DNA from: Candidatus Accumulibacter regalis
GTDB lineage: Bacteria; Pseudomonadota; Gammaproteobacteria; Burkholderiales; Rhodocyclaceae
Direction of reading: 5' to 3'
Length of the DNA: 61,970 nt
NCBI GenBank assembly: GCA_000585075.1
Contig: JEMY01000002.1
Location: forward strand, 1-61,970
Shown: piece after piece, positions 18,496 to 27,711 of the stretch
How the letters are laid out: the number at the start of each line of letters is the position of its first letter
Numbering within the stretch: position 1 is the first letter of the stretch
Translations under genes and position numbers: made by a program
Notes under the pieces: generated by a model
What the model was told of the DNA's origin: nothing
The model's database searches: none
What the model saw: the letters and a program-made list of their open reading frames with translations, nothing else

Positions 18496-19551
18496 TCAGC
18501 GCTTGAAGCGCTCCTCGGCGAGCGCGTCGGCGACCTCTCCGGTGGGCCGCGCTTCCCTGTCGGCGCGTTCGAAAATCTCCAGCAGGGTGTCGTGGATGCC
18601 TTCGACGTGCCGCAGCAGGGCAGCGCGCTGGAAGCCGATCCGCTCGTGATAGATGTCGATGATCCCGCCGGCGTTGATCACGTAGTCCGGCGCGTAGAGT
18701 ATGCCGCGATGCATCAGCGCGCTGCCGTGGCGGACCTCGGCCAGCTGGTTGTTGGCGGCGCCGGCGACGATGCTGGCGTGCAGCTGCGGGATGGTTTCGT
18801 CATTGAGGATGGCGCCCAACGCGCAGGGCGCGAAGACGTCCACGTTGGCCGCGTAGATGGCTTCCGGAGCGAGCGCGCTGGCGCCGAGTTCGGTGCGCGC
18901 CCGGACCAGGTTTTCTTCGTGGATGTCGCTTACCCATAATTCCGCGCCGGCTTCCTTGAGCTGGCGGGCGAGGTCGAAGCCGACATTGCCGACGCCCTGG
19001 ATCGCCACCCGCAAGCCGTCTAGCGAGTCACGTCCGAGCTTGCGCTTGACCGCTGCCTTGATGCCGAAGAAGGTGCCGTAGGCGGTGGCCGGCGAGGGGT
19101 CGCCGCTGCGCATTCCCTCGGCCTCGTGCGAGGGCTTGTCTTCGATGCCGGCGACGTGCGGCGTGCGTTCGGCGAGATATTTCATGTCGGCGACGCTGGT
19201 CCCCGAGTCTTCGGCGGCGACGTAGCGACCGTTGAGCTGGTTGAGCGCGCGGGCGAAGGCGTCGAGCAGCGCCGGCGTCTTGTCGGTGCGCGGATTGCCG
19301 ATGATCACCGACTTGCCGCCACCGAGCTTGAGGCCGGCCAGGGCAGATTTGTAGGTCATGCCGCGCGACAGACGCAGCACGTCGCGGATGGCGTCGTCCT
19401 CGGTGGCGTAGTGCCACATGCGGCAGCCGCCAAGCGCCGGTCCGAGATTGGAGTTGTGCACGGCGATGATCGCTTTCAGGCCGCTGGCATCGTCGCTGCA
19501 GAAAACCACTTGTTCGTGATCGGCAAAATCAGGCAGGGAAAAAACGGACAT
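18496..19551 (-). CDS. Leucine dehydrogenase (Glu/Leu/Phe/Val dehydrogenase family)
   Basis: NAD-dependent oxidative deaminase converting branched-chain amino acids, probably leucine or valine, to 2-oxo acids. Length 351 fits leucine dehydrogenase. The substrate and catalytic lysines K68 (MTYKSAL) and K80 (LGGGKSV) lie at the numbering of the Bacillus enzyme, and the Rossmann motif GVGNVG lies in the second half. The start at 19551 has AAGGAAAG upstream. The gene follows the indolepyruvate ferredoxin oxidoreductase gene on the same strand (111 bases apart), and its 2-oxo acid product could feed that kind of enzyme. Valine or phenylalanine dehydrogenase is an alternative within the family. Confidence 0.9.
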   Translation of the reverse strand: MSVFSLPDFADHEQVVFCSDDASGLKAIIAVHNSNLGPALGGCRMWHYATEDDAIRDVLRLSRGMTYKSALAGLKLGGGKSVIIGNPRTDKTPALLDAFARALNQLNGRYVAAEDSGTSVADMKYLAERTPHVAGIEDKPSHEAEGMRSGDPSPATAYGTFFGIKAAVKRKLGRDSLDGLRVAIQGVGNVGFDLARQLKEAGAELWVSDIHEENLVRARTELGASALAPEAIYAANVDVFAPCALGAILNDETIPQLHASIVAGAANNQLAEVRHGSALMHRGILYAPDYVINAGGIIDIYHERIGFQRAALLRHVEGIHDTLLEIFERADREARPTGEVADALAEERFKR

Positions 19552-19662
19552 GGCAGCTTTCCTTCGTTGGTGATGAGGGAGGCAGCAATCCCGCCTTCGT
19601 CGCTCGTGGCGACGTGAACGGAACGGCCGCGGGATGAGAGGTAGAGTTGAAAGGGCGCTCGC

Positions 19663-22600
19663 TCAGGCCGAGACCTTGCTCGTCGGCAGCGGTTGCATGA
19701 CCTGCACGCTCGGCGCGCTCCGGCCGTTGAAGCGTGCCAGCAGCTCCTGCTGCTGTTCACGGGCATGCGTGACATAGCGCTCGCGGATGTGGCCGAAGCC
19801 ACGGATTTGCTCGGGCAGGCTGGCCAGTTCGACGGCCAGTTCATGGTTGCTGGTCTTGAGCCCGGTGAGAAGGGACTCGATGAGCCCCTCGTACTCGGCG
19901 ATCAATTGCCGGTCGAGCTTGCGCTCGGCGCTGCGCGCGAAGATGTCGAAGGAGCCGCCGCGCAGCTGTTTGCAGCCCGCCAGGAGACGCATGGCCTTGA
20001 GCATCCACGGTCCGAAAGTACGCTTCCTGAGCTGCCCGGTGGCCGGGTCCTTGCTGGCCAGCAGTGGCGGTGCGAGGTGGAAGACCAGCTTGTAGTCGCC
20101 TTCGAACTGCGCCTCGACGCCCTTGAGGAAGGCGCTGTTGGTGTACAGGCGGGCCACTTCATACTCGTCCTTGTACGCCAGCAGCTTGTAGTAGCCGCGC
20201 GCGACCGCCTCGGCGAGCAGCGAGACTCCCGGCGTCAGCGCCTCTTCGGCGGCGCGCACGCGCTTGACCAGCGTCAGGTAACGCTCGGCGTAGGCGGCGT
20301 CCTGATACTCGCCGAGCTGCTCCCGGCGGCGGGCAATCAACTCGTCGACGCTGGCCGAGACGCGGTGGTGGTCGGGGACGTGCGCCGGTTGCGCGGCCTT
20401 GACCACGGCCGCCATATCGACTGCCGCGACGCGGCCCCACTGGAACGCCGTGGTGTTGGCAGCGACCGCCGCGGCGTTGATCTCGATGGCCCTCAGGATG
20501 GCCTGGCGTGACAACGGCACCAGGCCTTTCTGCCAGGCGAAGCCGAGCATGAACAGGTTGGTGGCGATGGCATCGCCCATGATCGCCGTCGCCAGGCGCG
20601 AAGCTTCCAGGAAATCGGCGCTGTCGCTACCGACGGCGTCGGCAATGCGTGCTTCCATGGCGTCCTGCGGGAACTGTGGATCCGGGTTCCGGGCCACGTC
20701 GCCGCTGCGTGCCTGCGCGGCAAAGCCGCGCACGAAATCGCTGGTCGTGCTCTGGTCGCGGTTGATCACCACGCGCGTGTGGCCGGCGCGCATCTTGGCG
20801 ATCGATTCGTCGCTGGCGGCGACGACCAGGTCGCAGGCGATCACCGCGTTGGCTTCGCCGGCGGCGACGCGCGCCGCGTAGAGTTGCTCCTGGCGGTCGG
20901 CGATGCGTACGTGCGACCAGACAGCACCGCCTTTCTGCGCCAGGCCGGCCATGTCGAGCACCAGCACGCCCTTGCTTTCGAGGTGCGCCGCCATCCCCAA
21001 CAGCGCGCCAATGGTCACCACGCCGGTGCCGCCAACGCCGGTGACGAGCATGCTCCACGGCGTCGCCGTACCGGGCAGCGTGGCTTCGGGCAGTTGCGCG
21101 AAAAGGGCTGCACCCGGCGTCGCCGCCTTGCCTTTCTTCAGCGCGCCGCCTTCGATGGTCACGAAACTCGGGCAGAAACCCTTGAGGCAGGAGAAGTCCT
21201 TGTTGCAGGCCGACTGGTCGATCGCCCGCTTGCGCCCGAACTCGGTCTCGACGGCGACCACCGACATGCAGTTGGATTTCTCCGAGCAGTCGCCGCAGCC
21301 TTCGCAAACCAGGTCGTTGATGACCACCCGCCGGGCTGGATCGGGAAACTTGCCGCGCTTGCGACGACGGCGCTTCTCGGCGGCACAGGTCTGGTCGTAG
21401 ATGATCGCGGTCGTGCCCGGCAGGGCGCGCAGCTCGCGCTGCACGCTGTCCAGCTCGTCGCGGTGACGCACCGGCGTTCCCGACGGCAGCCCGCTGTCGC
21501 CGCGGTATTTCTGCGGTTCGTCGGTGACCACGACGATGGTCTTGATGCCCTCGGCGGCGATTTGCCGGGCGATGATCGGCACGCTCAGCGGGCCGTCGTG
21601 CGGCTGCCCACCGGTCATGGCGACGGCGTCGTTGTAGAGAATCTTGTAGGTGATGTTCACCCCGGCAGCGATCGACTGGCGGATGGCCAGCAGCCCGGAG
21701 TGGAAATAGGTGCCGTCGCCGAGGTTGGCAAAGACGTGCGGGGTGCTGGTGAACGGCGACTGGCCGACCCAGGCCACGCCTTCACCCCCCATCTGGCAGA
21801 AGGTCTGCGTCGATTCGGGCGACAGCCAGGTGGCCATGTAGTGGCAGCCGATGCCGGCCAGCGCGCGCGAGCCTTGCGGAACCCTGGTCGAAGTGTTGTG
21901 CGGGCAGCCCGAGCAGTAGTGCGGAATGCGCGCGATGGCGCGGTTCGGCTTGGCCAGCGCGGCCTCCTTCTCTTCGAGGAAGGCGAGACGCGCGGCGACG
22001 CGCTCGGAGGTGTAATAGATGGCGATGCGCGCGGCGATGACGCGGGCGATCATCGCCGGCGTCAGCTCTCCGGCGGCGGGCAGCAGCCATTCCGCGTGCG
22101 GCAGCGACCATTCCCCTTTCTCGTCGAACTTGCCGATGACGCGCGGTCGCGCCGACTCGCTCCAGTTGTAGAGCTCTTCCTTGAGCTGGTATTCGAGGAA
22201 CTGGCGCTTCTCCTCGATGACCAGGATTTCTTCCAGCCCTTCGGCGAAGCGGCGAACGCCTTCCGCCTCCAGCGGCCAGACCATACCCACCTTGTACAGG
22301 CGCAGGCCGATCTTCGCCGCCACGGCGTCGTCGATGCCCAGATCTTCGAGGGCCTGGCGCACATCCAGATAGCTCTTGCCGCTGGTAACGATCCCCAGGC
22401 GCGGCGTCGGGCTGTCGATGACCACCCTGTTCAGCTGGTTGGCGCGGCAATAGGCCAGCGCAGCGTAAAGCTTGTGGTGCAGCAGACGCTTTTCCTGCAC
22501 CAGCGGCGGATCCGGCCAGCGCAGGTTGAGGCCGTCGGCGGGCAGCGGAAACTCGCCCGGGATGATGGTTTCGACGGCAAAGGGGTCGACATTCACCGAA

Positions 22601-23268
22601 GCCGAGGTCTCGACGGTGTCGGCGAGTGCCTTGAACGCCACCCAGCAGCCCGAGTAGCGCGACAGCGCAAAACCGTGAATGCCGAGCTCCAGATACTCCT
22701 GGATGTCGGCCGGCGCCAGCACCGGCATCATCAGCGCCTTGAATACGTGCTCGGTCTGGTGCGGCAGGGTCGACGACTTGGCCGCATGGTCGTCGCCGGC
22801 AATCGCCAGCACGCCGCCGTATTTCGAGGTACCCGCTGCGTTGGCGTGGCGGAAGACGTCGCCGGTGCGATCGACGCCCGGTCCCTTGCCGTACCACATG
22901 GCAAAGACGCCGTCGTAGCGGGCGTTCTTGTCGAGAGTCACCTGCTGCGTGCCCCACACCGCGGTTGCTGCCAGGTCTTCGTTCAGCCCGGCCTGGAAAC
23001 GGATGTGCCTGGTTTCGAGAAATTTCTTCGCTCGCCAGAACTCTTGGTCGACGTTGCCCAGCGGTGAACCGCGGTAGCCGCTGACAAAGCCGGCGGTGTT
23101 CAATCCGGCGCGTTCGTCGCGCGCACGCTGCAGCATGGGCAGGCGCACCAGCGCCTGGGTTCCGTTCAGATAGACACGACCGCTGGCCAACTGGTACTTG
23201 TCATCCAGCGCGACGGTGCGCAGCGTGACGTCTCCGGCACCTCCGGTGTTCTTCTGCGGTGCATCCAT
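19663..23268 (-). CDS. Fused indolepyruvate ferredoxin oxidoreductase (IorA-ferredoxin-IorB type)
   Basis: Large TPP and Fe-S enzyme that oxidatively decarboxylates aryl or branched 2-oxo acids to acyl-CoA. The 1201 residues contain, in order: an N-terminal pyruvate:ferredoxin-like domain (GFVSGYRGSPLG); a TPP-binding part with CSGCPHN and GDGTYFHSG; a cysteine-rich region (CEGCGDCSEKSNC plus later Cys residues) for an Fe-S cluster; the gamma/IorB-like domain (TGVGGTGVVTIG); and a C-terminal DUF6537-like region. Such single-chain fusions are typical of Proteobacteria. The start has GAGGAG upstream. It is divergent from a LysR gene across a 106-base gap and precedes leucine dehydrogenase, which suggests a pathway for amino-acid oxidation. 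Confidence 0.93.
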   Translation of the reverse strand: MDAPQKNTGGAGDVTLRTVALDDKYQLASGRVYLNGTQALVRLPMLQRARDERAGLNTAGFVSGYRGSPLGNVDQEFWRAKKFLETRHIRFQAGLNEDLAATAVWGTQQVTLDKNARYDGVFAMWYGKGPGVDRTGDVFRHANAAGTSKYGGVLAIAGDDHAAKSSTLPHQTEHVFKALMMPVLAPADIQEYLELGIHGFALSRYSGCWVAFKALADTVETSASVNVDPFAVETIIPGEFPLPADGLNLRWPDPPLVQEKRLLHHKLYAALAYCRANQLNRVVIDSPTPRLGIVTSGKSYLDVRQALEDLGIDDAVAAKIGLRLYKVGMVWPLEAEGVRRFAEGLEEILVIEEKRQFLEYQLKEELYNWSESARPRVIGKFDEKGEWSLPHAEWLLPAAGELTPAMIARVIAARIAIYYTSERVAARLAFLEEKEAALAKPNRAIARIPHYCSGCPHNTSTRVPQGSRALAGIGCHYMATWLSPESTQTFCQMGGEGVAWVGQSPFTSTPHVFANLGDGTYFHSGLLAIRQSIAAGVNITYKILYNDAVAMTGGQPHDGPLSVPIIARQIAAEGIKTIVVVTDEPQKYRGDSGLPSGTPVRHRDELDSVQRELRALPGTTAIIYDQTCAAEKRRRRKRGKFPDPARRVVINDLVCEGCGDCSEKSNCMSVVAVETEFGRKRAIDQSACNKDFSCLKGFCPSFVTIEGGALKKGKAATPGAALFAQLPEATLPGTATPWSMLVTGVGGTGVVTIGALLGMAAHLESKGVLVLDMAGLAQKGGAVWSHVRIADRQEQLYAARVAAGEANAVIACDLVVAASDESIAKMRAGHTRVVINRDQSTTSDFVRGFAAQARSGDVARNPDPQFPQDAMEARIADAVGSDSADFLEASRLATAIMGDAIATNLFMLGFAWQKGLVPLSRQAILRAIEINAAAVAANTTAFQWGRVAAVDMAAVVKAAQPAHVPDHHRVSASVDELIARRREQLGEYQDAAYAERYLTLVKRVRAAEEALTPGVSLLAEAVARGYYKLLAYKDEYEVARLYTNSAFLKGVEAQFEGDYKLVFHLAPPLLASKDPATGQLRKRTFGPWMLKAMRLLAGCKQLRGGSFDIFARSAERKLDRQLIAEYEGLIESLLTGLKTSNHELAVELASLPEQIRGFGHIRERYVTHAREQQQELLARFNGRSAPSVQVMQPLPTSKVSA

Positions 23269-23374
23269 TTGTCTGTCTCCTCGCTGGACCGGCCGTTATC
23301 GTTTTGCGCGATGATAGGGAATGCTTGCGCTATCGTAAAATCACAAAAATGCACTCGAGGTATCAGAAAAAAAG
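23269..23374. promoter_or_regulatory. Divergent promoter region between the indolepyruvate oxidoreductase and LysR genes
   Basis: A 106-base spacer between divergent genes, the usual place for LysR control. A GATAG-N12-CTATC inverted repeat is visible at 23313-23334, and the surrounding bases are AT-rich. The exact LysR box is not certain. Confidence 0.4.
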
Positions 23375-24280
23375 ATGACCAGCGACGTCACGCTACGCCA
23401 GTTGCGTTATTTCGCCGCCGCCGCCGAAACCGGACAGTTCTCGATGGCGGCAGCGAGCGTGTTCGTCTCGCAGTCGGCGATCACCAACGCCGTCCTCCTT
23501 CTGGAAGACCGGCTCGGGGTCAAATTGTTCGATCGCAGGCCGCACGGCGTCGCCCTCACTGCCGAGGGGCACAGCTTCTATCAGCACGCACGGCACATCC
23601 TCGACTCGCTGCAGGATGCCTTGCGCGAACCGCGCTTCCGCATCAACGACCTGCACGGCGCGATCCGCATCGCCGCCACCTATTCGGTGCTCGGCTATTT
23701 CCTGCCGCCGCTCTTCGCCCGCTTTCGTGCCAACTACCCGGACATCGATTTCGATCTGCACGACAGGGGCCGGCGCAAGGTCGAAGCGGCAGTGCTCTGC
23801 GGCGAGATGGAACTCGGTGTGGTGATCCTCTCCAACGTCGACCATCGCGAGCGTTTCGGCCACCATGTCCTGATGCGTTCGCGCCGTCAGCTCTGGGCGG
23901 CCAGCGGCCACCCCGTGCTCGAGCAGCCTTATCCCTCGCTCGCCGATATTGCGCGCCAGCCCTACATCCTGCTGACCATTGACGAAGGCGAGGAATCGAA
24001 TCGCCGCTACTGGACCGACAACGGTCTCGCCCCCAACGTCGCTTTCCGCACCAACGGCATGGAAGCCCTGCGCGGCCTGGTCGCGCACGGTTTCGGCGTG
24101 ACCATTCTCAGCGACATGGTCTACCGCCCGTGGTCGCTGGAAGGCAAGAAGATCGAAGCCCGCCCGATCCTTGACGCCATTCCACATCTCGAAGTCGGTT
24201 TGATCTGGGCGAAAGACGCAACGCTCGCCGCACCGGCCGAAGCCCTGCGCCAGTTCCTGATCCAGGCTTGCGGCAATTGA
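23375..24280 (+). CDS. LysR-family transcriptional regulator
   Basis: DNA-binding regulator of 301 residues. The N-terminal winged helix-turn-helix (about 5-65) shows the LysR pattern LRQLRYFAAAAETGQFSMAAASVFVSQSAIT. A substrate-binding domain (about 92-295) follows, starting IRIAATYSVLGYFLPP. Divergent placement suggests that it controls the oxidoreductase and leucine dehydrogenase genes and its own expression; a 2-oxo acid or aromatic inducer is a guess. Confidence 0.92.
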   Translation: MTSDVTLRQLRYFAAAAETGQFSMAAASVFVSQSAITNAVLLLEDRLGVKLFDRRPHGVALTAEGHSFYQHARHILDSLQDALREPRFRINDLHGAIRIAATYSVLGYFLPPLFARFRANYPDIDFDLHDRGRRKVEAAVLCGEMELGVVILSNVDHRERFGHHVLMRSRRQLWAASGHPVLEQPYPSLADIARQPYILLTIDEGEESNRRYWTDNGLAPNVAFRTNGMEALRGLVAHGFGVTILSDMVYRPWSLEGKKIEARPILDAIPHLEVGLIWAKDATLAAPAEALRQFLIQACGN

Positions 24281-24572
24281 GCGCTCTGCGGCGCACGATC
24301 AGCGGCGACGGAACGCCGCGCGAGTTGACCAGCGCAGTTGCAGCGGGCTTTGCCTATCACCAATGCCCGTCGGACCTGGATGTCCGCTCCCTTGCCGGCT
24401 GGCGAGACTTTGTCGCCTTTCTGGTCCAGCCCGTGCTATCGTACAATGACGTTTGATTTTTCTCCGGCGATTTCCGGACGCTCTGCCGCTGTCGGCAAGC
24501 GCGTTTGAGATGACGGCGATGGAAGCATCGCTGGCGGCGGCCCGGGTCCGGAGCGCTGCCGATGGGGCCACC

Positions 24573-25007
24573 ATGAATGAGTTCGCCTGCCAATACGCCT
24601 TGCTTCGTTTTCGCCCCTTCGCCGAAACGGGTGAATTCGCCAATGTGGGCGTCGTTCTGCTGGCCGCCGAGGCCGGCTTTTTTGACTTCCGCCTGTTGAA
24701 ACGTTACGGTCGGATCATGCAGTTCTTTTACCCGTTCGACCGGGAGATCTTCGTGAACGGGCGCGAGCTGTTCAAGGAAGAACTGCAGCGCTTCGCCAGC
24801 GATCTGCGTCGCGACGCGCTGGACGGTGCCAGGCGCGAGCCGAATCTGCTCCTGGCGAGCAAGCGCCTTGCCGAACTGGTTCGCTCTCACGACGGCATGT
24901 TCTACTTCGACCAACAGCGTTTCGCGCTCTGCGATGATCCCGCGACCAAGCTCGACGCACTTTATGATCACTACTGCGAGCGCAACTTCGTGAGCAGGGA
25001 GTTTTGA
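24573..25007 (+). CDS. DUF3037-family protein
   Basis: A small cytosolic protein of 144 residues beginning MNEFACQYALLRFRPF. The pattern YALLRFRP...GEFANVGVVL followed by a C-terminal helical part is that of DUF3037. The frame is open upstream to 24453, but the family start is at 24573. In many genomes DUF3037 genes sit beside a HipA-like kinase gene; none is seen here. The neighbours are a LysR gene and an unrelated secreted protein. Function unknown. Confidence 0.78.
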   Translation: MNEFACQYALLRFRPFAETGEFANVGVVLLAAEAGFFDFRLLKRYGRIMQFFYPFDREIFVNGRELFKEELQRFASDLRRDALDGARREPNLLLASKRLAELVRSHDGMFYFDQQRFALCDDPATKLDALYDHYCERNFVSREF

Positions 25008-25081
25008 GCAGCAAGGGCCGCGGTTTCCCTGCTACCCTACGCTGCTTTCGTTTTCACTGCCAATTGAGGAGAGACCTGTTG

Positions 25082-26065
25082 ATGAGACCAGAGCGTTTTC
25101 CGATAGTAGTGAGCGCTGTCGCGCTGCTGCTGGCTCCTGTTTTAAGCGCCGCGCAGCCGCCCAGCCCTGGAGCAGACAAAGCCAGCGTAGCGGCGGTTTC
25201 TGCCGCAGGCAAGGCGAGCAAGGCTGCGGCGGTGACCGCTGCCCCGACGGCCGCCGAGGCGAAAACTGCTGCGGCGGTCGCCGCCGCTGTGGCCAAGGCA
25301 GATGCCGCCGATGCCGCTGCTTCCCCTGCGCCCGTAGCAGACAGCGCGACGGCTGCCACTCCCGCAACACCGGCCGCTGCCCCGGCGGCGCCACTCATTG
25401 AGCCGGAGGCCGCCGCAGCGCTCAAGCGCAGCAGCGAATTCCTGCAGGAACTGAAGACCTTCAGTTTGCGCGTCGACGCAAGCACCGACGAGGTTCTCGA
25501 TAGTGGCCAGAAAGTGCAGTTCGGCTCGCTCGCCGATATCTCGGTGGTCAAGCCCAATCGGCTGCGGGTGGACGTGATCGACGACGACAAGCAGCGCCAG
25601 TTCTACTACGACGGCAGGACGTTGACCGTCTATGGCAAGCTGGTGAACTATTACGCCTCGGTGAAGGCGCCAAAAACCATCAAGGAGATGTTGGCCTTCG
25701 CCGAAAGCAAATACGGCCTGGAATGGCCATTGGCCGACCTGCTGGCGCCGGAATCGCTTGCGGCGAACGTAAAGTCAGGCTTTTATCTGGGCAAGGGCCG
25801 CGTTCGCGGTGTTCTCTGTGACCACTATGCCTTTCGCCAGGACGACGTCGACTGGCAGATCTGGATCCAGGAAGGCAAGACGCCGCTGCCAAGGAAGATC
25901 GTCATCACGACCAAGAACGAGGAAGCGGCACCACAATATGCGGCCGTGCTGAGCTGGAATCTGTCGCCCAGCCTGGCCGATAGCGTGTTTCGTTTCGTTC
26001 CGCCCAAGCGGGCCGGCAAGATCGTCCTGCGCGAGCTGGAAGTCCAGCCCGGCAACGAGAAGTGA
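25082..26065 (+). CDS. DUF2092-family secreted protein with an Ala-rich linker
   Basis: Predicted periplasmic protein of 327 residues. An N-terminal signal peptide (about 1-23, ending LSAAQ) is followed by a very Ala-rich low-complexity linker (about 28-105), then a DUF2092 domain (about 112-320) related to the LolA/LppX lipoprotein-carrier fold (FLQELKTFSLRVDAS, KPNRLRVDV, FYYDGRTLTVY, WIQEGKTPLPRKIVIT). A role in binding a lipid or hydrophobic ligand is inferred from the fold only. The ribosome site AGGAGA precedes 25082. The next gene starts 7-10 bases downstream, so the two form a unit. Confidence 0.82.
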   Translation: MRPERFPIVVSAVALLLAPVLSAAQPPSPGADKASVAAVSAAGKASKAAAVTAAPTAAEAKTAAAVAAAVAKADAADAAASPAPVADSATAATPATPAAAPAAPLIEPEAAAALKRSSEFLQELKTFSLRVDASTDEVLDSGQKVQFGSLADISVVKPNRLRVDVIDDDKQRQFYYDGRTLTVYGKLVNYYASVKAPKTIKEMLAFAESKYGLEWPLADLLAPESLAANVKSGFYLGKGRVRGVLCDHYAFRQDDVDWQIWIQEGKTPLPRKIVITTKNEEAAPQYAAVLSWNLSPSLADSVFRFVPPKRAGKIVLRELEVQPGNEK

Positions 26066-26071
26066 GGTGAG

Positions 26072-26500
26072 ATGATGAGCCAAGTCCAATCCAAGAAACG
26101 CTTGTCCGGTCGCTGGTCGCGTGCCGTATTGGTGTCGCTGCTGGCGGTAGGGGCGCATGACTTCTTTGCCGCTTCGCAGGCATATGCGCGCGGCGCCACA
26201 CGCACCAGCATCAATCACAACACCAATGTGAACCGCAACACCAACGTCAATGTGAACCGCAACGTCGACGTCGATGTGAATCGCCGCGGCGGCTATCACC
26301 CGGTGGCAACCGGAGTCGCCGTCGGCGCCGCCGTTGCGGTCACGGCAGCGGTCGTCGGCTCGATGGTCACGACCTTGCCGCCGAGCTGCGTGCCCTACGT
26401 CCATGCCGGAATCACCTACCAGCAATGCGGCGGTGCCTACTACCAGCCGCAGTATGCGGGCAGTTCGGTGACCTACGTGGTGGTTGACCCGCCACGCTAG
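26072..26500 (+). CDS. Small secreted protein with Asn-Val repeats, partner of the DUF2092 gene
   Basis: A 142-residue protein with an N-terminal signal or anchor (about 15-40, ending in AYARG). A repeat region rich in N-x-N-V follows (about 48-72, NTNVNRNTNVNVNRNVDVDVNR), then a Gly/Ala/Val hydrophobic segment (about 80-105) and a Cys/Tyr-rich C-terminus (PPSC...YQQCGGAYYQP). Two ATGs lie at 26072 and 26075; GAGG at 26064 spaces slightly better with the second. It directly follows the DUF2092 gene. I recall similar small proteins next to DUF2092 genes elsewhere, but no function is established. Confidence 0.75.
   Translation: MMSQVQSKKRLSGRWSRAVLVSLLAVGAHDFFAASQAYARGATRTSINHNTNVNRNTNVNVNRNVDVDVNRRGGYHPVATGVAVGAAVAVTAAVVGSMVTTLPPSCVPYVHAGITYQQCGGAYYQPQYAGSSVTYVVVDPPR
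26219..26284 (+). repeat. Near-tandem 24-base coding repeats
   Basis: One partial and two full 24-base units sharing AATGTGAACCGC-like ends encode the Asn/Val-rich repeat of the preceding entry. The last copy is diverged toward Asp codons. Confidence 0.7.
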
Positions 26501-26609
26501 AGACCCCTGCGGCCGGCGAGCTGGCGGGCTTTCCCGCGCGACCGTCGTGACGAGGAAAGCCGGCTTGTTCGCCCCGGCCTTGCGCTGGACAGCCCTGGCG
26601 GTGTGCAGT

Positions 26610-26942
26610 CTATTGCCAGTCGACCGCGTTCCTTCCCGCGATCGCGAGGCAGGTCGACGATCCGAGCTGGCAAACGGCGATGTAGGTGGCTTTCTTTCCA
26701 CAGCCGGCGACGCCGACGGTGTATTCGGCACGTTCGAGACCGTTCCAGAGGACGGGTTGGAGAATATTGCTCGAGAGGACCGTGCCGGCTGCGTTCGCAC
26801 AGGACATTTCGAATTGTCCGCGGCGTACGGCCACCCGCAGCGCATTGTCCTGATCGTTGGCAAGCATCTGCTGATCACTGGCGCAGCCAGCGAGGACAAG
26901 AAGCACAGCCGATAGTGAGCGTATTCCGTGTTTCGAAGTCAT
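26610..26942 (-). CDS. Small putative lipoprotein
   Basis: A 110-residue protein with a signal peptide and lipobox (VLAGC near residue 20). The mature part has several cysteines (CANAAG, GCGKKATYIAVC, STCLAI), suggesting disulphides, and an NGLERAEYTVGVAGCGKK stretch of a kind seen in other small bacterial envelope proteins. I chose 26942 because a GAGAGG ribosome site lies upstream and the signal peptide then starts normally with MTSKHG. It converges with the Asn-repeat gene. Function unknown. Confidence 0.7.
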   Translation of the reverse strand: MTSKHGIRSLSAVLLVLAGCASDQQMLANDQDNALRVAVRRGQFEMSCANAAGTVLSSNILQPVLWNGLERAEYTVGVAGCGKKATYIAVCQLGSSTCLAIAGRNAVDWQ

Positions 26943-27018
26943 GAGAGCCTCTCGCGAGTGGGTTGGCAAATCCTGCCCCCGGCTTTGTCCGGGGATGGCG
27001 GACAGAGGTGGCGGTCAG

Positions 27019-27453
27019 TCACCGTCGTCGTGCGAAGAAGATATCGTAGCGCTGCTTGGCGACCGCCTGATAGTAGGTTCCGGTCAGGCGGTCGCTTGCC
27101 GGGTCGTAGGCAAGATCGTAGGTCGAACCATCGTAGCCACCCGCGCGCAATTCGAAGAAAGCGCGCAGCTTGCCTCCTTCGCGCGCTGCTTCGGCCTTGG
27201 CGAAGGGCAGTTGGTTCGGATTGAAATAGGTGGCTTCGAGTTGGCCAGTCGCGCCGACATTCTTGATCACGATCGTGTAACCCCCGTCGGGTCTGACCCA
27301 CGTGCCCTTCAGGACCTCGCTCGCCGGGATCGCGTCGGTGGCCGGAGGCGATGCTTCCTTGACGATGGGCAGCGGCTCGCCCGCTGTTGACGCTGACGCG
27401 GCCGACAACGCCAGGATCAGGCCAAGTGACAGTGAAATGGTCGTCTTTCTCAT
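27019..27453 (-). CDS. Secreted hypothetical protein
   Basis: A 144-residue protein with a clear Sec signal peptide (MRKTTISLSLGLILALSAASA, cleavage near residue 24). The mature part looks like a small beta-barrel: GTWVRPDGGYTIVIKN, ATYFNPNQLPFAKAEA, GGYDGSTYDLAYD and LTGTYYQAV. The pattern resembles lipocalin-like stress proteins, but no family is assigned. Minus strand, 76 bases upstream of the small lipoprotein gene. Confidence 0.72.
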   Translation of the reverse strand: MRKTTISLSLGLILALSAASASTAGEPLPIVKEASPPATDAIPASEVLKGTWVRPDGGYTIVIKNVGATGQLEATYFNPNQLPFAKAEAAREGGKLRAFFELRAGGYDGSTYDLAYDPASDRLTGTYYQAVAKQRYDIFFARRR

Positions 27454-27711
27454 GGCGGCAACTTTCGCGGTGGGATGGGGTATGGGTTGGCAGCGAGACG
27501 CAGCTTCCTGCGCGCTCGCCGGCCAGCACGAACAATGGCCCCGATTATCGCTGGATTTTGCCCGCCATGGTCAGGCGCCGTGCGGACGCCCGCGACGACC
27601 TGTCGCAAGGGCTGCCAGCGGGGCGGACGACGGCTCGCGCACGCTGACGCCAGGCCGCAAAGGCCCGCCAGGTGACCGGCAGGCAGCGAGTTTTCCGGCA
27701 TTGCTTGCGCC

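Noticed and set aside
20779-23067. 762-codon plus-strand frame antisense to the indolepyruvate oxidoreductase
   Set aside because: Shadow of a confidently identified gene; the translation is rich in Arg/Gly/His and shows no domain pattern.
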